Part shown: piece by piece, positions 57,601-64,000 of the stretch
Numbering within the stretch: position 1 is the first letter of the stretch
Layout of the letters: each line of letters starts with the position of its first letter
Source: Tigriopus japonicus
Taxonomy: Eukaryota; Arthropoda; Copepoda; Harpacticoida; Harpacticidae
Length of the DNA: 64,000 nt
Direction of reading: 5' to 3'
Assembly: GCA_010645155.1 (NCBI GenBank)
Contig: CM021315.1
Span: 4,605,811-4,669,810 of the forward strand
Program-made: the position numbers and the translations under genes
The notes under the pieces: model-generated
Seen by the model: only the letters and a program-made list of their open reading frames with translations
What the model was told of the DNA's origin: nothing
The model's database searches: none

Positions 57601-60600
57601 CAAATGTGCTGAAAGTATATCAAAGAAATTTGAATTAATTTAGCGAACATGCAACCTCTTTTGCAACGATCATAAAAAGCATGTCAGTACCCAATCAAGA
57701 ATTGAATTGCCAAACGATTCAATTTTACGGGTGGCTGGAATTGAAATCTTGAGCTTCACTCGGAAATGATGTTGTTTCCAGCAACGATTCGAAGATTATC
57801 CTCACGATTATCATAGTGAGACAATTGTTCTCTCCAACCGCATTGCGAGCTTGGCACGATTTTCCGATATCTGATAAAGGCTCTCCTATTCTCAAGGCCA
57901 TTGTTCAAAACGACAAATATCTTTCTTGTCCTTTTGGAGCACCGCATAAATCATATTGTAAATGGCTTTCAAAGAAAAAACAAGAGTACAATTATTGAAA
58001 TTCAATAAAAGGCCAGAAAATCTCCGCTGTTAGGCAATTCAAAGCAATTAGGAATCGGATCAAATCCTTCCTCTTAAGGCAAAGAAATCTCTTCAAATCC
58101 CACGTTTGACATTCGTTTGAGATCTCTTCTACGCCAAATTTTAAAATCTGCATTTGACAACGACATTCCAAGATTCAAAACAAAAGTTTTTTTGATCTTT
58201 TTTGCTGGCTTTTCTGGCAAATAATAGCAATGCCTTTTTCAGCGAACCTTAATTGAGGCAATGATTTTGTCTCACGAGAAAGAGAAAAGAAACGAAAAGC
58301 AAGTTGAAAATAATGGATTATGATTCCTATAACTTTGGGAAAAATACAGTACAAAATAAATGCACTTGAATTGCAGAAAATTTCACCTGATTAAACACTT
58401 CACTAGATTGCATGTTAATGCAGTTAACTGAAAAAGCTCGAGTATACCAAAATCAAGTCAGATTACCGGGCCTTAAGAATGAACGTTAAACTGACTTTAT
58501 TATTTATTTACTCTTGCTTTTTGAATTAGGTGCGATAACATGTGGACTATTATATACTGTATTCTCCGCTCTTATTTTTATCTTACGTGTAAGTGAAAGA
58601 GAGGCGAAGAGCCCTTTTAAACTGAAACAAGAAATCGATCTTGTTTATTTCATTAAACAGAAAGTTGGTCTGCTTCCGTATGCACGAAAATTATTGTCTT
58701 TTTCATCTTCTATTCCTTTAGTGTAACTCTTGAATCAAATGATGCCGTTGTACTTACAGTTGGTACTTACAGTACTTTCCTTGGATTCGATTCGGCCTGA
58801 TCACGAACAATCAAATGATTCCAAAATTACTGGATTCTACTATATGAACCACGGGTTCAATTTAAGTCGGCAATTACACGTACTTTGATTTTCTCGTTAG
58901 GAGTGTTCATTTTTGCGAGATATGGAAAACAAAGGAAATAACCCCTGTTCGGAGCAGCCAAAAATGACAAGTACAAGTTTTTCCCCTAAATCTCCCCCTA
59001 ACTTTCTCATCAGCCCTTGATGAAACTTTTGTCCACAAAAGCCAAAAGGACAGACACATCCTCCTAAGAGATCAAGTCAATTTGATTTGGCCAGTTTCTT
59101 CTTGGGAATATAAACTTGGTCACCATTTTTGGGCATGCCTTTTGCTTCAGAATGGAATACATTTTAAAGCTCTTGGGACTGAAATTTGCAGAGCATTTCA
59201 TATCAAGATAAATCTTTGTCCAACTTGGTTACTGTTTTTCTTGTCCAGGCCCTTCTGGTCATCAAATCCCTTAAATAAAACAAACTACAGAAGGCAAGAT
59301 CAACATTATTGTTCTCTTCCAAAAGACACCTCCCTCGTTTTCCTTGTAAGGCATACCAGAATGTCTCCTAACAATGCATAGAATAAAGCGAGGCCTGTGA
59401 CTAAAGAATAAGCAGGCAATTAGTGACCTTTTTCTGTGATATGGACATGGCCACGAGCAGGTTTAATGCAATCAAGACATGGTATGTTAATCCTTGGCGT
59501 AGGACGAAGAAAACAATTCATTGAAAGAAGCTGGTTTTATTGCATAAAACATGAAAGCCTTGCCGTGTATGTACTCGTATATACATTGTTGTTGCCGTCA
59601 CATATTTTTTTTCAAGAACGTACGATAATGTAGAGAGTACGTACATGGCTTCGCTTGAAACATTCTTTTTTATGTTTTCGTGGTAGTTTTGAAGCATTGT
59701 GTAAGGTCAAGTCCTTAATTGGAGGCTTTAGATTGGTCTTACTGGCAAGATGGAATAGTATCTCGTATTGTCTCAAAGAAGCTTAAACTTTTTGAATTTG
59801 TCCAACATGTATTCATTGGTAGTTGGCTTCTCATTAGTGATTACTTTGACTACTGCAATTTCAATTGTCATTTGCGAAGGGCTGAACACGCTCAAACCAA
59901 ACATGAGGAGTAGAATAAACATGACTCGCAATTAGGGTCCCTTTTGAGCTTAAAGAGAACCGACAAAATAATATTATTCACGCCTATTCCAAGATATCAT
60001 CCAAGTAAAAAACAAAGAAATGAACAATTGCAAAAAATGCCCGTCTTTCCGTTGAACTTAAAATCCTTCTAAGGCCACGGAAATCTCAAGTAAGACCACC
60101 CAACCATATTTGAATACGAATAGACTACCCTCACGAAAGGTTCTAATTCCAAGCCCTTGCTTGTCATTCGCAGGCCAAACCGCACGTGTCACCTCTACTT
60201 GAGCATATCCGGCTTTCTCCCACGGGAGATCTGAGCACGGTGACTCGTCTCAAAGTGAGTCTGATTCGCGCCTCGTTGGCCGAATCCAGGGCCCATTCCT
60301 TCTACGGAACAATCAGTTTGGATTATCCGCACCAATTACTCGAAACATTCCGTGGAGCATCGGACGAGGGCAACCTGAGTCAACAGAAGGACGACCATGG
60401 TGATGATGATGATGGACATACACCCAAATTAGGTGGACAATCTAATTCGCGAGAGAATGGGCGAAAGGCCTTTGGTTCGCCTTTTAAGTATGCAAAGGCG
60501 CCTGTCTCCACGAGGACCATCGAATTCAACCAGACCTTTGAGCTGTAAGTACATACGGTAGTGGGGTGCAACTCTGGAGCTGTATTTGCTAAACGATTCA

Positions 60601-62923
60601 AAGGCCACGAGATCTTTTGATGCATCGAAATCTCAGGGAACCATGAATACATGGGTACTTTGACGTCATGGAAGACCTTTCCTAGGAAAGTACGAGAAAG
60701 TCAGAAACTAGAATTCATAACCACGACTTGGAAGCTCCAAGTAAGGAAGTATAAATGGACTTAGCCTTGTGGACGTATTTCCTATTTGCCTAATACTTTC
60801 AAGGAAACGGATCATTAAGACTACGGTAATGTGGTAGACGCAAAAGAAGCAAGACTATTAAGAGTAAGTGGTAAACTGTAACTAGGTGACACTCTTAACT
60901 GGATGAAGAATGATGACAAGTGGCAGAAAGTAATAAATTACCCTTGGATTGCTACAGCTTAAAGAAGACGTTATAATCAACCGTAGAAGGACAAACTTAT
61001 GCCAAGATTGCTGAGTTCGAGTTTACGGTTCTAACGTTTACAACGCCTTTTAAGAAAATTACATGGGTGTTTGTTTGAATAACATTATGTTTTGATGAGT
61101 GTCTTGAAAGAAAAAAAACGTGGTTACCCCTTTTAACACAACTTGGCAATGGGTAGGAGCTCCAAACAAAGGAATAATGACACACGTACTCGTACTTTCG
61201 GTAAATGTACATGTACAAGTCTATTTAAGGATAGAGCTAGAACAAAGGTACTTGACCAGGTAGTCAAAAATCTACCTTTGTCTAAGCAAAACTGAACGGT
61301 TCCAAATTTAGAAAACCAGATTTTCCCACAACAATACTGTTCACAAGAAAGGAATGACGTCGTTGTTTTTACTTCTTTTGATCAGGGTGCAATTCGTTTG
61401 CGATTGCAATCCATAGACTTCAGAAAAAGCCAATGAAGAAAACGAGCTTATGAAATACTTGCCCCCACACTTTTCTTCCATTACTTTTTATTGTATTTTG
61501 TTTCCCAACCATCGAGGTCAGCAATTGGTCCAACCATGCATGTTGAAACTTCTTTGGAACACATTTTTGGAAGACACTTCTTTGAGTCTTAAAGTAGATT
61601 TTTCTTCTGGAGATGGAAATTGTAAAAGTTGAAGACCAATGCACTTTTTTGAATGAATACATCCTATCTCTTTCGTTTATGAAGTGCAATAGTTTTGCAA
61701 TATGTGTCTTTCACTCGTGCAGCTCTTGGATCTCTTCTTGCGATCCTTTCTCTGCTTTTATACATTCAATACTTGATTCATTTCGGGGTTACCATGATCC
61801 CTTTGTCTTCCATTATTCTCTAAGGGGATCAGATAAAGAAAGATAGCTCATCCAAAAGCTCCAAATAACCCAGTACTCTACGTCTGATAGTATTTGGCGA
61901 TATTTCTTCTTTGAGGAACTCGCACTAGCCCTCTCATTCATCTTTTCTTTTCCGTTTCCGCTCTATCAATGCTCTTAATTGCGTTGTATCTTGGGCATCT
62001 GTTTGCTTTTTAAAGTGGTGACCTTTTTTCCAAGTTGAATGGACCAGATCTTTTTGTCAAGGAGCGTGTCCCATTCTTCGAGAAGATTCCTTTGAAATTC
62101 TTCCCAACAAAGGAGCTCCTGTTGTGTTGTGATAGAATGGGGGGCTTTAGAGTGAATGAGCCATATATCATTCGAAGGTCACCAGTATATTCAAATTGAT
62201 AGTCGAACTTCCAACTTTAGGCTGGTGGATCCGCAGACAAGCAAGCATGTGACCATCCAACTTTGCCGAGACTTGGACGATTCCGTTCTTGCAACGTACA
62301 CGTTTCCCATCTGCGATCTGATGAGTCCCATTCGCCAATCACATGACATCAATCTCAGTAAAACTGATAAGGAAGCCAATGGGCACGGGAATGGAGACCA
62401 ATCTCTTGGAACAGAACATGATGGAACATCGCTCAAGGTCAAGGTGAGTATTTATGAGCATGATGATTTGACGTGGAACTGATTGGATCCGAGTTAATCC
62501 ACGAGCTGGATCGAAGAGCAATCATTCTGCGTATACGTACTTCAATCATCTCTCAAGGTTCCTCATTATTGGAATATCCCTTACACGAAATATGACTTTT
62601 GAGGGTTTCTGTTTCAGTTCCATTTCATCTCTCCTCCATCCAATGGGAAAGCGAATCCCTCTGGTCCACCTTCGTCATCATCAATATCACCTCCTGCTCC
62701 ACCGACACCACCAACACCAGATCCTTTGGTTTCCAACCCAATGGACACTGTGGCGAAGAGTGTGGTAACCAAGCAAGTGATGGGCCCAACGGGCCGACTT
62801 CAGACTGCTTCCAACACCATCATATATCGACAAGATGGGGACGGAAAGAGCCGTTCTAAAAATATTTCCCCCATTGGGTCACCCAATTTAACCGGTAAGA
62901 TGTACCAGTATTTCAAACGATAA
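54643..62923 (+). CDS. C2CD2/TMEM24-like ER-anchored lipid-transfer protein
   Basis: Six exons: 54643-55515, 56144-56236, 56768-57157, 60174-60544, 62221-62443, 62618-62923; phases agree, 751 residues. A hydrophobic segment at ~162-183 (GYFLSWAIIASIVMLFAFCA) is the equivalent of the N-terminal membrane anchor of vertebrate TMEM24. It is followed by RQRFLNAWLLALNQH and an SMP-type lipid-binding region (~255-450) and then a C2 domain (~455-600) whose last strands are FNQTFELLVDPQ and VLATYTFPICDL. Near the end, KQVMGPTGRLQTASNTIIY resembles the family's conserved MPDGTIVTT block. TMEM24 moves phosphoinositides at ER-plasma membrane contacts. Unusually, ~160 residues with their own hydrophobic stretch (~17-34) precede the anchor. 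The end is uncertain: ACCG|GTAAGA at 62894 is a good donor, but AATAAA at 63210 supports the stop at 62923. Confidence 0.85.
57158..60173 (+). other. 3 kb intron of the C2CD2-like gene
   Basis: Holds decayed repeat material: an inverted pair TGCACTAATTCAAA / CTGAATTAGTGCAC at about 57219 and 57313, and GAGTATACCAAAAT at 58440 shared with 49.5 kb. No additional exon recognised. Confidence 0.5.
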
Positions 62924-64000
62924 GCGTATTTCCAGGTCAGAATCCATGGTTTCTCTTGAGCATAACAAATGAGCCAAAAAACGAAGTCAGGGGCTAAACA
63001 TGAAAAGGCAAGCTTGGAAAAAAGAAATCCCCAAATTGGAATTCAAGGAGAAACTGTGTTCCTAATAGGGATGACAGACTGACGGAGAATTGGAATTGCT
63101 TACAACAGGGTCAGCAACAGTTTTGAGGGTCAAGGCCCACCAAGTTTCATTTCATGTTATCAGGGGCCCATGAAACTAATACATTTTTACCTCTAAGCAC
63201 AGGGAGATTAATAAAATGGAACGAGGGATATCTTTGTGGTCTTTCCTGGTGGGATTTTGTTCTCTCTTTGAGTTTTCAATCCTGAAAACACGTTCGACCA
63301 TTGTCATATTTTTTGGATTAGGGAATCAATGTTTCCTCTAGAAAGGCCGCCAAAGTGAATCGAACCAAATCGTACAGTGAAATTAGAACAAGAAGGATAG
63401 CACCCAAAGGTGTCTGCAATTGTATACAATAAGGTGCATGGAAAATGACTCTTGCCTGCATGATGCTTTTTAAATGGTCGTTGTTCATGGAATGAAACGT
63501 TCTTAGGTATTTCAATACTTAGATTAATCATTTTCCATGTCGACAATCATCTGCGATCGATCAAACGATATTTCCTGTCTCAGACTTAGCCAACCAATTT
63601 AAAGATCATTTCTTCAAACGTCAAATGGAGCAGTCGTAATACTATTGAATGGATAAAACCAGCCACAACTGGTTGAAAATGAAATTGGGATAGTCAATCT
63701 CCCATTTTCGGTGCAGGACTTCGATTATCCATGATGCACAGTCAACCTTATTTAAGAGTCCATGATGGATCGTTTCCTTCACGATCAAGCCGGCAAATTA
63801 GATTTGAAGGACCCAAGCATGCATGGTCTAACCAACCAACCAACCGACCGACCAACCATCCAACCATTTATCCATCCATCCACCCAACCAACCTAACATG
63901 GTCCAACCTCCTCGCTTCTGTTTCTGTCCTTGAGATTGCTTCACAGTACCCAATACCGTCACAAAGTTTCTTCTGGAACCTTTCTTCTTTCCTTCTTTTC
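62924..64000. other. downstream region to the window edge
   Basis: AATAAA at 63210-63215. A fragment near 63105-63175 (GGTCAGCAACAG..AAGGCCCACCAA) resembles the ferritin-intron element. A CCAACCAACC/CCATCC microsatellite lies at about 63828-63895. No gene seen. Confidence 0.5.

Overview
This is nuclear DNA of an animal. Every recognised gene is split by short introns with GT..AG boundaries, and the gene set (SLC6 transporter, PASK, SLC25A32, ETFB, ACY1, hnRNP H, Salvador, ferritin, small HSP, C2CD2/TMEM24-like) is metazoan. Two short interstitial blocks of CCTAA (the complement of TTAGG) and the general look of the proteins suggest an arthropod, possibly a copepod crustacean; the species is inference and not proven by the sequence.

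Layout. 1-1275 (minus): 5' end of an SLC6 neurotransmitter-type transporter that runs off the left edge. 3200-6543 (minus): a complete PAS-domain kinase (PASK), 12 exons. 8901-10478: an old ~440 bp repeat into which three elements have inserted one by one, including an intact miniature LTR retrotransposon (TRIM) with identical LTRs and a 5 bp target duplication. 11344-13292 (minus): mitochondrial folate/FAD carrier SLC25A32 with two alternative 3' ends. 14611-16048 (plus): electron-transfer flavoprotein beta subunit, head to head with the carrier. 16180-17890 and 21703-24866 (minus): two aminoacylase-1 paralogues with the same exon architecture, separated by a maT-type (DD37D) mariner with one amber stop, a large foldback element and a second copy of the 440 bp repeat. 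25987-30940 (minus): hnRNP H/F-type protein with three RRMs. 31.0-36.6 kb: gene-free, filled with non-autonomous hAT-like elements, some with perfect 8 bp target duplications. 36595-40194 (plus): Salvador (Hippo pathway) with two WW domains and a SARAH domain; an intron carries another hAT miniature. 40961-44935 (minus): an unrecognised 534 aa coiled-coil protein. 46085-47630 (plus): ferritin with an acid-free N-terminal extension like a mitochondrial targeting peptide. 51458-52833 (plus): small heat-shock protein. 54643-62923 (plus): C2CD2/TMEM24-like ER lipid-transfer protein with an extra N-terminal region.

How the genes relate. There are no operons. The most suggestive neighbourhood is functional: the carrier that brings FAD/folate into mitochondria is divergently adjacent to the beta subunit of the FAD-dependent electron-transfer flavoprotein, and ETFB in turn converges on ACY1 with a perfectly palindromic polyadenylation signal that reads AATAAA on both strands. 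Exon models were built by eye: splice phases add up without a break in every complete gene. I found no wholly new biological system; the best leads are the duplicated terminal exon of SLC25A32, the nested transposon record with empty-site evidence, the TRIM, and the N-terminal extension of the TMEM24-like protein.
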